A stretch of DNA of 64,000 nt from a bacterium (GTDB taxonomy: Bacteria > Bacteroidota > Ignavibacteria > SZUA-365), in assembly GCA_020444325.1 (NCBI GenBank), contig JAHLLD010000001.1, forward strand, positions 62,001-126,000, in the 5' to 3' direction. Below, piece after piece: positions 19,516 to 28,376 of the stretch (its first letter is position 1; every line of letters begins with the position of its first letter). The notes beneath the pieces were generated by a model, which was given only the letters and a program-made list of their open reading frames with translations, ran no database searches and was not told the origin of the DNA. Both the position numbers and the translations under genes were made by a program.

Positions 19516-20097
19516 TCAGGGCCTCTTTCCGATCATTTTCACAGGTTGACCAATATAGATTCCATTTGCAATCGTCTTCGTCCTACTTGTCACGACTGAA
19601 CCAGCACCAACGATTACACCATCATCTATTCTGCTACCACTCGTGACCAAACAGCCGCGACTTATTTGAACATCGCTTCCAATTATTATTGGGTCATGGG
19701 TTGTGACCTGGTCGTGTATTCGACTATGTGAACTATAACCATGATCACCATCCCGAATACTCGAGTACTCCCCGATACCTGAGTAATCTCCAATTACAAC
19801 CTGCACACCACTGCTGATAAGCAAATCTTGCACAAGATTCACATGATTGCCGATTTCAAGTATGGCCTCTCTCCCCACATCCAATGAAATCCTGTATCCA
19901 ATCGTTACCGACGATCCTAGCCTGATATTACCATTTGGCACTTGCCGAAACGTGGGCCATTGCTTACACTTCAGCTTGTTACCAACCCGGCAGCCGTGCA
20001 GCCGTAGATAGCAGCGCAGCAACCAGCCGCGCATCATCCACAACGCTTTGCGCAGCTGGTGCTCGGTGGCTGCCATATTGTTCAGAATGGCGCTCAT
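19516..20097 (-). CDS. Left-handed beta-helix acyltransferase (hexapeptide repeat)
   Basis: The 193-residue protein shows hexapeptide repeats ([LIV]-G-x4) from about residue 55 to the end, including DIQ-like turns such as GIGEYSSIRDGDHGYSS and GSDVQISRGC and the terminal GIYIGQPVK. This is the WbbJ/NodL/LacA type of acetyl-CoA-dependent O-acyltransferase. An N-terminal helical extension (about 35 residues) precedes the repeats. It overlaps the GNAT gene upstream by 4 bp. It could be an O-acetyltransferase, or the transferase that unloads the carrier-protein acyl group made by this block; the second idea is inference. Confidence 0.82.
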   Translation of the reverse strand: MSAILNNMAATEHQLRKALWMMRGWLLRCYLRLHGCRVGNKLKCKQWPTFRQVPNGNIRLGSSVTIGYRISLDVGREAILEIGNHVNLVQDLLISSGVQVVIGDYSGIGEYSSIRDGDHGYSSHSRIHDQVTTHDPIIIGSDVQISRGCLVTSGSRIDDGVIVGAGSVVTSRTKTIANGIYIGQPVKMIGKRP

Positions 20098-20576
20098 GGC
20101 CGTAACTGCTTTCTCATCTGGTACAGTTCGCGTTTGAAACCGAGACTTTCCCAGAGTTTCCAGGCATGCTCGTTATCGGTCAGAACCTGCAACTCAAGAG
20201 AATCCACATCTCGCTCGCGAAACCACATCTGTAGTTCGCGAATCATTCTCAGGACGAGAGGGCCAGTGCGATGCTGTTCCTCCAGGTAAAGCCCGTCCAC
20301 ATATCCGACCTTCTTGCTTCCGAGGTACGGTGGTGTGATCCGGATATACCCGAAAACGAACCCGACGATACGGTCATCTTCGACAGTCGCGACCATCTGG
20401 TAGAAGCGCCCAAGACTTTTACGCAGGCCGTCGAGCCATAGATGCTCACCGTTCTCTACAAGCGGCATCTGCAGTCCCTTGTCGCTCATGCTCTCGTAGT
20501 AATCACGAAAAAGTGGCGGCAACTGGTCCAAACGCTCATCATCACGCCCCAGTATTTCTATGCGAATATCGCTCAT
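20094..20576 (-). CDS. GNAT-family N-acyltransferase
   Basis: The 160-residue protein follows the GNAT pattern: beta-strand VGYVDGLYLEEQHRTGPLVLRMIRE in the CoA/acyl pantetheine site, then LELQVLTDNEHAWKLWESLGF, the classic NxxAxxxYexxGF-like motif 4. The Q/RxxGxG/A loop is present only in altered form (EEQHRTGPL). It is linked by 4-bp overlaps to the acyl carrier protein gene upstream and the beta-helix acyltransferase downstream, which suggests the acyl donor may be the carrier protein rather than acetyl-CoA. Confidence 0.82.
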   Translation of the reverse strand: MSDIRIEILGRDDERLDQLPPLFRDYYESMSDKGLQMPLVENGEHLWLDGLRKSLGRFYQMVATVEDDRIVGFVFGYIRITPPYLGSKKVGYVDGLYLEEQHRTGPLVLRMIRELQMWFRERDVDSLELQVLTDNEHAWKLWESLGFKRELYQMRKQLRP

Positions 20577-20842
20577 CCGTTACTCGCCGAGCTTAGGACA
20601 CACTGCATGAAGCCGCCGAGCGTCGTGAACACATCCGGATCATGCTCTGTAAAGTCGATCTCCGTTTGAAACTCTTCCTCGACATCGGTAATGAGGCCAA
20701 AGAAATCCATTGAATCGAAGACGCCGGATCCAGTAAGATGGTAATCATCAGTCAATTCCGGTCGCTCTAGTCCAAGCATTTCGACCTTCTCATCGATTTT
20801 CTGTTCGATAAAAGATTTCAGGTTCTCTCGATCCATCGTCAT
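20573..20842 (-). CDS. Acyl carrier protein (ACP 1)
   Basis: The 89-residue protein is a small acidic four-helix carrier with the phosphopantetheine attachment motif GVFDSMDF; the modified Ser is residue 44. It overlaps the adenylating enzyme gene upstream and the GNAT gene downstream by 4 bp each. The simplest reading is that the ligase loads an acyl or aminoacyl group on this carrier and the acyltransferases pass it to a sugar. This is the second carrier in the block; the first is at 23,567. Confidence 0.88.
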   Translation of the reverse strand: MTMDRENLKSFIEQKIDEKVEMLGLERPELTDDYHLTGSGVFDSMDFFGLITDVEEEFQTEIDFTEHDPDVFTTLGGFMQCVLSSASNG

Positions 20843-22398
20843 TTCTCCATGACCAACAATTGTTTTCTATCGATTTTCCCACTGGGTGTTATCGGGAACT
20901 GAGCAAGGACCGTAAAGCGGGTCGGAACCATGTACTCCGGCAGATGCTCACGGCAGAGATGCAACGCTTCTCCCTGCAGCGTCGTTCCCGCCGAAGAGAG
21001 GAGGAACGCATGTAGTCCGTGCACCATTCCTGTCGAATCCTGAAGGGGTAAGACGACCGTCTCCGTCACAGCATCCATCGAGCGGAGGAAGGATTCCACC
21101 TCCGCGATTTCCACGCGATAACCCCGGATCTGCACCTGATGGTCTATCCTCCCTAAGTATTGCAGCGTTCCGTCTTCCAGTTCGTTGACCAAGTCACCCG
21201 TTCGATACCAGATTCCCACCTCACCCTCGATTTTCACGAAACTATGCTTAGTGCGGTCGGCATCTTTCAAATATCCATTCGTAACCTGAGGACCGGAAAC
21301 AAGCAATTCACCTCTTGCACCCCACTTCAGGGGGTGTAAATGCTCGTCGACGATACGAAAGCGATGGGTCGAAAAAATCTTCCCGATGGGGACGATCCCG
21401 TTCACGGCAAGAGCCGGAGAACTGGACGCCTTCCATTCATGTCTGGAAATATTGATGGTGATCTCCGTTGGACCATACCCATTGACAATGACGGAATTCG
21501 GAGCGGCCTGACTCCAAGATTCTGCCACGTGATCCGGCAATCCTTCACCGGTAAACAGTGTATAACGCAGTGTAGGAAGACTGTTCGGCTTCAGCATCCT
21601 GACCTGCTTCATGCGCAGGGCAATCGAAGGCACCGAACTCCAGACGGTCAACTTCTTCCGGTTAATAAAGCGGTTCGGGAGAAGAAGATCATTCGGTGAA
21701 AGTGGACATAGGCAGGCACCCGCGGACCAGCAGACAAACATGTCATGAACGCTGGGGTCGAAGGTCGTGTCAAACGCCTGCGAGATACGGTCATCGGGGC
21801 CTAAATCATATTCCCCCCGGATGAACTCGATGTAAGCTTCCAGGTTCGCATGCGTTACAGGAATTCCCTTTGGCTCCCCGGTGGTCCCCGATGTGAACAA
21901 GAAGTAGGCTTCAGTGGAATGCTCTTCGAACAGCATACTTCGCTCCATGCTGTCTGAAGCTTCGTCTCCTGCTCCCGCCTCCTCGCACAGCGGGGCAAGT
22001 ATTTCAACGTCGATAAGGGACAACTGTGTTGCATGGTCATCCAGCATCTTCCTTACATACTCTTCGAACTCCTCACTCACGATCGCGGTACCACTCTGCG
22101 CCAGGTCAAGCATCCGCGACGTACGGGAAACTGGGAACTTCAGGTTGATCGGAAGGTAGGGACGACCGGATCGTAGAATACCGAGTATCCCTACGTACGT
22201 GACAAAGGAACGCGAGGCGAATATCGCGACGGGGGTGCGTCGCGTTCCTTCACGACTCTCGATTACGCGCGCGATTTCTCCTGCTGCCCGCCAGAGTTCC
22301 CGGTAGGACCATTGCGTGGAATCGATCTCCAGCGCAGGCCGATCCGGATACTGCAGTACAATTGCCGCGACTCGATGAATAATAGTCACAGTGTCCAA
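20839..22398 (-). CDS. AMP-forming acyl/aminoacyl-ACP ligase (adenylation enzyme)
   Basis: The 519-residue protein is an ANL-superfamily enzyme similar to DltA and stand-alone NRPS adenylation domains. The P-loop FTSGTTGEPKG is at 168-178, FDTTFDPSVHD follows at about 209, YGPTE is at 308-312, and the C-terminal SGKIDRK gives the catalytic Lys. It activates a carboxylate with ATP and transfers it to a carrier, most likely ACP 1, whose gene overlaps by 4 bp. The start is TTG 22398, preceded by AGGAGG; it overlaps the previous gene by 13 bp. The substrate (amino acid or hydroxy acid) cannot be read by eye. Confidence 0.88.
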   Translation of the reverse strand: MDTVTIIHRVAAIVLQYPDRPALEIDSTQWSYRELWRAAGEIARVIESREGTRRTPVAIFASRSFVTYVGILGILRSGRPYLPINLKFPVSRTSRMLDLAQSGTAIVSEEFEEYVRKMLDDHATQLSLIDVEILAPLCEEAGAGDEASDSMERSMLFEEHSTEAYFLFTSGTTGEPKGIPVTHANLEAYIEFIRGEYDLGPDDRISQAFDTTFDPSVHDMFVCWSAGACLCPLSPNDLLLPNRFINRKKLTVWSSVPSIALRMKQVRMLKPNSLPTLRYTLFTGEGLPDHVAESWSQAAPNSVIVNGYGPTEITINISRHEWKASSSPALAVNGIVPIGKIFSTHRFRIVDEHLHPLKWGARGELLVSGPQVTNGYLKDADRTKHSFVKIEGEVGIWYRTGDLVNELEDGTLQYLGRIDHQVQIRGYRVEIAEVESFLRSMDAVTETVVLPLQDSTGMVHGLHAFLLSSAGTTLQGEALHLCREHLPEYMVPTRFTVLAQFPITPSGKIDRKQLLVMEK

Positions 22399-23570
22399 GT
22401 ATCCTCCTTCTCGCCGCCATAAACCTGGAAGTCCTTTCCTTCATCGGCGACGAGTTCGATCAGCAGTCCGCCCGTCTGTACCGGTGAGAGAAAGACAACC
22501 CTGTGATACGGTTTGGGAGCAAGCAGTACCCTGCCATCGATAGGATGATACCCCAGGTCGCGGAAATATGCGACTCCTTCTTCCAGAGATCGCACTTCGA
22601 AGGCGATGTGATGAATCGGATTGAAGGGCAGTTTCTGCTGGTGGGCAGACACGATGCTGTTTTCTCTGATCGGCGACACGATCTCCACGTCGACGTTCTC
22701 GTATACATGGTACTGGCAGTTCACACCGATGGCTTCGACAACACCCTCGTACGCAATACGCGCTCCGAGCAGTCCGAGCAGTTTCCTGATCTTCATTTCA
22801 TACTTGGATACAATCCCAATATGGTCGAGCCGCAAGATAGGATGGTCAGCTGACGCGGAATCTTCGTCCGGCTTTTCCAGGAAGTAGTCAGGAGTAGCGG
22901 CCAGGACACTATGAACATTTTCTCGCAGACCTGCGAGTGGTCCCACGGCGACCGAGAGGCCAGCGAGGTTCCTCAGGCTCCACGAATCACCTGCGATGCC
23001 TGCTAGAGCTTCCATCGAAAACTTCACACGCTTCCCTTCTAGCAATTCAAATCTGAAGCCAACCGCTCTTCCTGCGCATTCAGAGTCCTCACCGCCCACC
23101 TCATACTTCTTCCAGAAACGATGGGGTACCTCCGCCTCTTCCTCGAACCATGGAATTAATGCTGCCGCCGAATCATCGCCGATGAGAACAAGTGAGGCCT
23201 CCCTACCGGCGGCACGCGACAGCGGGGATCGCTCATCATAGCCGGTGACGCTATCTGCATTGAGCAGGTAATCGGCCAGAGGGCCGCATGCGGTCCAGAC
23301 GACATGCGCTCCACATCTCGGCTGCAGTTTCACCCACGAAGCAGTTGCCAAGACGCTCGCGATCCCCTCGTTGTCACCGTCGTTGGCAGAACAGTCGATA
23401 GTGAGCACCGTTGTCCATTCTAGCGACCGGAGAAGAGCCTCCCGAGCATCCTCGTTGGTGCGAAGATATGACAACAGCGCGCGATCCGTAATAATCAGGA
23501 CGAGGATTTCTGATTCTTGAATTCCGGTATGCAGATAGTTGATCAAAGATGTATAATCAATCTTGCTCAT
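22386..23570 (-). CDS. Fusion: AAC(3)-like domain plus VOC/glyoxalase domain
   Basis: The 394-residue protein appears to be two domains. Residues ~245-394 are a VOC domain like methylmalonyl-CoA epimerase, with likely metal ligands H250 (RLDHIGIV), H321 (HHIAFEV) and E372 (LLIELV). Residues ~1-160 resemble the aminoglycoside 3-N-acetyltransferase (AAC(3)/YokD) fold: CGAHVVWTACGPLADYLL and DERSPLSRAAGREASLVLIG match the ...V.A.GP.A and SP.GRL...VLLIG pattern of that family, though the usual catalytic His region looks degenerate. I infer N-acyl transfer or carrier binding plus an epimerase/isomerase step on the acyl group. The AAC(3) assignment is from pattern memory only. It overlaps ACP 2 by 4 bp. 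Confidence 0.6.
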   Translation of the reverse strand: MSKIDYTSLINYLHTGIQESEILVLIITDRALLSYLRTNEDAREALLRSLEWTTVLTIDCSANDGDNEGIASVLATASWVKLQPRCGAHVVWTACGPLADYLLNADSVTGYDERSPLSRAAGREASLVLIGDDSAAALIPWFEEEAEVPHRFWKKYEVGGEDSECAGRAVGFRFELLEGKRVKFSMEALAGIAGDSWSLRNLAGLSVAVGPLAGLRENVHSVLAATPDYFLEKPDEDSASADHPILRLDHIGIVSKYEMKIRKLLGLLGARIAYEGVVEAIGVNCQYHVYENVDVEIVSPIRENSIVSAHQQKLPFNPIHHIAFEVRSLEEGVAYFRDLGYHPIDGRVLLAPKPYHRVVFLSPVQTGGLLIELVADEGKDFQVYGGEKEDTWTL

Positions 23571-23800
23571 CGGCTCCCGATCTTCTGCTGAAGAATTTCC
23601 ATCGCCATTGCCGGACTCACACAGTCAACAACTTCCGTATCTGTAAACTCGACCTCGAATTCTTCTTCCAGAGCTGCGACAAGGTTCAGATGTTTGAGGC
23701 TGTCCCAGCCTGATGTGTTCTCTGGTCCGGTCGTACTGCTGATGGCAGCTGGGTCCAGGCCGAGTACCTGTGAAAACACACGATATATTTGTTCACGCAT
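23567..23800 (-). CDS. Acyl carrier protein (ACP 2), partner of FkbH-like enzyme
   Basis: From ATG 23800 the product is 77 residues, a normal ACP length; a longer frame upstream overlaps the FkbH gene and is not used. The phosphopantetheine site is WDSL with Ser34. The gene overlaps the FkbH-like gene by 8 bp and the VOC-fusion gene by 4 bp. FkbH-like proteins load a glyceryl group from 1,3-bisphosphoglycerate onto a dedicated ACP of this kind, so this is the likely acceptor. Confidence 0.88.
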   Translation of the reverse strand: MREQIYRVFSQVLGLDPAAISSTTGPENTSGWDSLKHLNLVAALEEEFEVEFTDTEVVDCVSPAMAMEILQQKIGSR

Positions 23801-25523
23801 GAATAACCTCGATATATGACAATTCGTTGGGCTGGTACCTGCTGACCTGAAGCGTGAAGCCACTCGCCCCGTCTTCACCCGTATCGGACGGAGTGAATCC
23901 GCAGCGCGGATAGTACTCAGCAACCTGCATGTTCTTCTCGGTAGGGATATACATCCCGTTCAGCGTTTCCACCCCACGCGAAGCGCAATGCGCCACAATA
24001 CTTTGCATCACTGCGTACTCGATGTTGCGTCCGATGATGCGGCAGCTCATGAGAAGCGTATCGATGTCGCAGCACGCTTCCGTATGATGCAGGATGCATG
24101 CCGCGGTGATTCCGCTGTCCCCGTAATTATCCTGCACCGCAAACGCGAATACATCCGTGTTGTCAGACTCCGTGAACGCGGTGATGTCGGCCTCAGTGTA
24201 GCGCCGGGTGGTCAGGTTAAACTGATTCGTTTTCTGTGTCATTTGCGCGATACGAGGGATGGTGTCAGGATCGTTACAAGAAACCATCATCTTGATACCA
24301 AGACCCTGCAGATAACTCTCAAAGTCCGAATGGCGCTCACGCTCCTCAGTGCGCATACGTTCTTCGTGGTACTGTCGCTTCCGCTGAAGATCTTCGGAGG
24401 ACAGTGACAGCTGCGTGAAACGTGTTTCGAGTTCCCGAAACAGTGCCGGGTAACGATAGAGTTTCGCCGGTACCTGGAAGGTCGTGACCTCGGGCAGCTG
24501 GGCGCGGACAAGGCCAATCTCGAAATCCGAATCATCAAGGAAAACGAAGGAATCCAGGCCCAGATTGAGTTCTGCGGCTGCGTCCCTTATGCTATCCGTT
24601 TTCGGGTACCAGGAAACCCGTTTTACCGTCAGGTCATCGTCTCTCAACACCATCCACGGGTGATCACGCAGCATGGCATCCACATCCTCGGCATTGTTTT
24701 TACTACACAGACCGAGCAGGACACCGCGCTTCCCGAGTGCCTTGGCTCGCTGCTGAATCTCATCGAAGACGGAGCCCGGGTACTGATGCGGATCGAGTTG
24801 CACACCGGAAGGTGTGTCTTCTCCGAGGATGCCTCCCCAGAGTGTGTTGTCGCAGTCCATCAGAAGCAACTTCGCCGTACGTCCGGCGAGTGAATCGAAC
24901 CAGGGCTTCACAGAAGTCGCTAGCTCTTTATAAAACGGAACGGCATACAACGCGCTAGCATTATACCAGCCGCGCCAGTCCAGTGCTGATTCGAGCGACG
25001 CGCGCGCATAGATCTTGTCGACGTTGATAAGACGGCCATTCTGAGGGAGAGCATCCCGGAGATGCGCATTGCATCGATCAACGAAGTCATCATACGCAGT
25101 AGCATTCGCATATCCGGCAGTAAACGGAAAGGCAGAGAACTCCGTCCAGAGAAGCAGCGGCACCTGAGAGAGGTTTCTAGCCACGAGCGTGATTTCCGAA
25201 GCGACGTGCCGGAATAGTGCTTCTCGCTCCGCAGTCTCCATCAACTCCAGTCGGTGTGGCAGTCCTTCGGCAGCATTGGCCGCCTCCCAGATCACCATCA
25301 CCACGCGCGCGTTGACGCCGGCACTCTCCTGAACGATTTGATCATAGTCTCCAAGCGTGACATTCACGAAAACACCTGTGGAGCGCAGCGCATACTCGAG
25401 AACGTCCTTCACCGGTTGCACGATGACATTAGAGAGCACCTTCACTCCCATCGGCTCCCCATGCATGGATCCTCCCAAGTCCCGGTTTGCCGCGATGATC
25501 TCCGCGAATTTCATATCCTTCAT
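23793..25523 (-). CDS. FkbH-like HAD-IIIC enzyme (glyceryl-ACP forming type)
   Basis: The 576-residue protein has an SGNH-like N-terminal region (~1-215) and a HAD domain with the nucleophile motif DCDNTLWGG at 223-231, GLCSKNN as motif II and FLDDSDFE as motif III, then a GNAT-like C-terminal region with QKTNQFN and YGDSGI. This architecture defines FkbH proteins, which convert 1,3-bisphosphoglycerate to glyceryl-ACP in polyketide and surface-glycan pathways. It overlaps the MaoC-SDR gene upstream by 4 bp and the ACP 2 gene downstream by 8 bp, supporting a dedicated pair. It is the best clue to a glycerate-derived acyl group. Confidence 0.9.
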   Translation of the reverse strand: MKDMKFAEIIAANRDLGGSMHGEPMGVKVLSNVIVQPVKDVLEYALRSTGVFVNVTLGDYDQIVQESAGVNARVVMVIWEAANAAEGLPHRLELMETAEREALFRHVASEITLVARNLSQVPLLLWTEFSAFPFTAGYANATAYDDFVDRCNAHLRDALPQNGRLINVDKIYARASLESALDWRGWYNASALYAVPFYKELATSVKPWFDSLAGRTAKLLLMDCDNTLWGGILGEDTPSGVQLDPHQYPGSVFDEIQQRAKALGKRGVLLGLCSKNNAEDVDAMLRDHPWMVLRDDDLTVKRVSWYPKTDSIRDAAAELNLGLDSFVFLDDSDFEIGLVRAQLPEVTTFQVPAKLYRYPALFRELETRFTQLSLSSEDLQRKRQYHEERMRTEERERHSDFESYLQGLGIKMMVSCNDPDTIPRIAQMTQKTNQFNLTTRRYTEADITAFTESDNTDVFAFAVQDNYGDSGITAACILHHTEACCDIDTLLMSCRIIGRNIEYAVMQSIVAHCASRGVETLNGMYIPTEKNMQVAEYYPRCGFTPSDTGEDGASGFTLQVSRYQPNELSYIEVIHA

Positions 25524-26707
25524 CGCATTACCTGCCCACCGTTGACACGAATCGTCTCGCCCGTACAGTAGCTGCTGTCCCGCGAAAGCAAGAAGGCGAT
25601 AACTCCGGCAATATCCTTAGGGTCAGCTAGCCGCTTCATTGGAGCGGTTGCCTGGATACGCGTTTTTACAATTGAAGGGAGTCCGGCGATAAGCTTTGTG
25701 TCCGTCATACCGGGCGCTACGATATTCACGCGGATGGAGTACGGAGCGAGCGCCACTGCGAGTGATCGCGCGAGTCCTTCAAGCGCGGACTTCGCCGTGA
25801 TATAGGGCATCCACTCAGCGCTCGGTGTATCGACGGCCTGCGTCGAAAGAAACACGATGCTGCCTTCACCTCTCTCTTTCATGTGCGGCAATACGGACTG
25901 CACGGCATTCCACGCGCCGCGCAGTTCAATATCGAGGGCCTCCTCGAAATCCTGCCACGAAAGTTCCTCGTAGGTACTGTCGTCTAGCGGACTTGTCACA
26001 CAATAGACGAGACCGTCCAGTCCGCCCAGACGATACGCGGCCTGCCTCGCTGCGTCCTCCATCTCCTCCGACTTTCTCACATCAGCCTCGACGACTAACG
26101 CTTCTCCGCTGCCGGCACGGATCGTTTCCACGACACTGCTCGCGGCGTTCCTGTCGCTGTGACAGTGTACGGCAACCGGTCGGGCACGATGTCCCAACTC
26201 CTGTGCGACAGCGGTGCCGATCCCGCCGCTACCTCCAACAACGAGCACGGCGGCATAGGAAGCAGAATTTCGCGAGTCCTGAACTTTCTCCGGTTGCGGG
26301 CTGAGCACTTTGACGTGCGCTTCTCCGCGTGTGACGACCTGTCTACGGTGGTTCCGAATGATCACATCCAGGACGATGGTTTTCGTGCGCTTCTTTTTGC
26401 TGGTGACCGTTGCCGTGACCGTGATGGCGTCTCCTTCATAGACCGGTCGCACGAACTCCAGTGTCTGCCGATGCCAGAGAGCACCATCACCGGGCAGCTT
26501 CGTACCGATCAGCGTTGAAATAAACGCGGCGCCAAGCATCCCGTGCGCAATAGGCTTCATGAATTGCGTCGCCGCGGCAAACTGTTTGTCGATGTGCAAT
26601 TTGTTGTCATCACCAGTCAATGCGGCAAACCGGGTAATGTCGTCTGTTGTAATCCGGTGCCGTACTTTCTCTTTATCTCCAATCTGTATGTCTGCAAATG
26701 CTCTCAT
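25520..26707 (-). CDS. Fusion: MaoC-like hydratase plus SDR ketoacyl reductase
   Basis: The 395-residue protein joins a hot-dog (R)-enoyl hydratase domain (~1-140; TGDDNKLHID and AHGMLGA active-site segments) to a FabG-like SDR (~150-395; GGSGGIG at 158-164, Y302 and K306 in YITAK, IRVNIVAPG and C-terminal GETIRVNGGQ). It could hydrate/dehydrate and reduce a carrier-bound acyl chain, for example in making a 3-hydroxyacyl group. It is the first gene of the acyl block and overlaps both neighbours by 4 bp. Fusion of these two domains is uncommon; each exists alone in fatty-acid metabolism. Confidence 0.87.
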   Translation of the reverse strand: MRAFADIQIGDKEKVRHRITTDDITRFAALTGDDNKLHIDKQFAAATQFMKPIAHGMLGAAFISTLIGTKLPGDGALWHRQTLEFVRPVYEGDAITVTATVTSKKKRTKTIVLDVIIRNHRRQVVTRGEAHVKVLSPQPEKVQDSRNSASYAAVLVVGGSGGIGTAVAQELGHRARPVAVHCHSDRNAASSVVETIRAGSGEALVVEADVRKSEEMEDAARQAAYRLGGLDGLVYCVTSPLDDSTYEELSWQDFEEALDIELRGAWNAVQSVLPHMKERGEGSIVFLSTQAVDTPSAEWMPYITAKSALEGLARSLAVALAPYSIRVNIVAPGMTDTKLIAGLPSIVKTRIQATAPMKRLADPKDIAGVIAFLLSRDSSYCTGETIRVNGGQVMR

Positions 26708-27492
26708 GATTTAGATTCCTGAAGTCGTTTCTTCTCCACTCGCCTGTCTATATCCACGACGAATGCAATCGCCTTCCTCAGCAAGCATCGTAGCAGCTTA
26801 ACCGTATTAGAGGTATATCGTGGTATCCCATATTCCTTCAGAATTCTATATCCCTCACTGAACCTCGTGCATCCTCCGCTCACACCACCCGTTTGGAATC
26901 CTGTCAGTGTTTGCGGAACATATGCGAACCTTGCACCCTCGCGCTTTGCGCGCAGCAGAAATTCGTAATCAGCATCGACGCGATAGCTTTCGTCGAACAG
27001 CCCAATGCGCTCATATAGTGCTTTTTTAACGAAGCAGGTAGGATGGAAAATCGATGGTTTGTTCTCCAGATCCTCGCTGTTGCTTGATGGCTGCTTATGC
27101 CTGAAATACGAGAATGAAGGATATTCTGTGAAAACCATCTGGTTTCCGTGGAGTATATCTGCGTCGGAGGATTCTGCAAACTGCAGCACAGTATTGATCG
27201 TCCAGGGGAAATAGAAGTCACCGGCATTGACGATACCAATCCACTCGCCAGTAGCTACGCGAATTCCCTTGTTCATGGCATCATAAATACCCTCGTCGGG
27301 TTCACTGCTGTAAGTCGTGATGACATCTGGGTATCGAGCGACGATATCTGTTGTTCCATCCTCTGATCCTCCATCCATGACGATGTACTGGTCTGGATGT
27401 CGCAATTGATCGCGAATGGATCTAATCGTCCTCTCGATTCTCTTGACATCGTTGAAGGCTATCGTAACAATCGACACAGTAGCCATTGTCAT
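26704..27492 (-). CDS. Family 2 glycosyltransferase
   Basis: The 262-residue GT-A protein has the VSIVTIAFNDVKRIERTIRS start, YIVMDGGSEDGT as nucleotide-binding segment, EGIYDAMNKGI and the metal-binding NAGD in place of the usual DxD. That set is typical of the colanic-acid WcaA/PssE-like group of GT2 enzymes. It overlaps the upstream GT2 gene and the downstream MaoC-SDR gene by 4 bp each, tying the acyl block to sugar transfer by translation coupling. The sugar donor is unknown. Confidence 0.87.
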   Translation of the reverse strand: MTMATVSIVTIAFNDVKRIERTIRSIRDQLRHPDQYIVMDGGSEDGTTDIVARYPDVITTYSSEPDEGIYDAMNKGIRVATGEWIGIVNAGDFYFPWTINTVLQFAESSDADILHGNQMVFTEYPSFSYFRHKQPSSNSEDLENKPSIFHPTCFVKKALYERIGLFDESYRVDADYEFLLRAKREGARFAYVPQTLTGFQTGGVSGGCTRFSEGYRILKEYGIPRYTSNTVKLLRCLLRKAIAFVVDIDRRVEKKRLQESKS

Positions 27493-28376
27493 CTACCTAT
27501 CAGAACGACACGCATGACAACACCATAGTTCCTTTTCTCAAGTGGTGATTCCAGGCATGCTTTTAGGGCGTACCGCAGGGCACGCAACCTGGTTTCGCGC
27601 AGCAATCGCATCGCGATCGCGCGGTAGAGTTTTGCTCTGTACCGATTGCTCATGCTCTTCCTGTGTTTCGCGATGAAACGCTCCCTGCCATGTACATAGT
27701 TCGCACTGTTGCCGGTGATACTGTCTCCGTACTCGTATCTGTTTGTCTCCGGGCTGCGGACGGCTTTGAAGAATACGCGCGTTCTCAAGCGGTAATACAG
27801 GTCTACTTCCTGCATGCTCTGCATGTTCGGATCGAAACCGTCTACAAGTGCGAATGTATCCTTTTTCATCAGAACCGACGAAGTGAGCGGTCCATACCAA
27901 CCCATCTCCAGGACAGTTTGCAGAGATCCTTCATGCTCGTTGCTACCATCATCATCCCGTTTCCCACTCCCGCTGTGTACCGCCACGCGCGTATAAATGA
28001 GAGGGTGGTCACGCTCGACAGACAGTAGCGCCTCGACCTGCTTCTCAAGCTTTTGCTGCTCCCATGTATCATCCGAGTCCAGGAATGCAATCAAGTCACT
28101 CGATGCGGCCTCGACACCGTCATTGCGCGCCTGAGCCGCACCATGTGATCTGTCCTTCCGGATCACTCGTACGATACCATCGTAGCGATTCGTCAGGATA
28201 TCCTCAACCGGCCGATCCGATCCGTCGTCGACGATGATGATCTCTTTCGGCTTCAGCGTTTGGCGAGCAGCGCTATCTATGGCGGCCTGCAAAGGTTTGA
28301 ATCGATTCTTCACCGGGATAATGACCGCAATTCGGGCTTCCTCCACGTTTCCCGGTCGATACGCTTCGGTGCTCAC
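27489..28376 (-). CDS. Family 2 glycosyltransferase
   Basis: I start this gene at GTG 28376, preceded by AGGGAGG and overlapping the previous stop by 4 bp (GTGA); the frame stays open to 28493, but that extension has no glycosyltransferase sequence and lies within the neighbour. The 295-residue product starts the fold at VIIPVKNRF, has IIIVDDGSD, and FLDSDDTWEQQK with the DxD motif. It is a GT-A inverting transferase. The donor is unknown. All three GT2 genes here (26,704; 27,489; 28,373) are coupled or nearly so. Confidence 0.87.
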   Translation of the reverse strand: MSTEAYRPGNVEEARIAVIIPVKNRFKPLQAAIDSAARQTLKPKEIIIVDDGSDRPVEDILTNRYDGIVRVIRKDRSHGAAQARNDGVEAASSDLIAFLDSDDTWEQQKLEKQVEALLSVERDHPLIYTRVAVHSGSGKRDDDGSNEHEGSLQTVLEMGWYGPLTSSVLMKKDTFALVDGFDPNMQSMQEVDLYYRLRTRVFFKAVRSPETNRYEYGDSITGNSANYVHGRERFIAKHRKSMSNRYRAKLYRAIAMRLLRETRLRALRYALKACLESPLEKRNYGVVMRVVLIGR

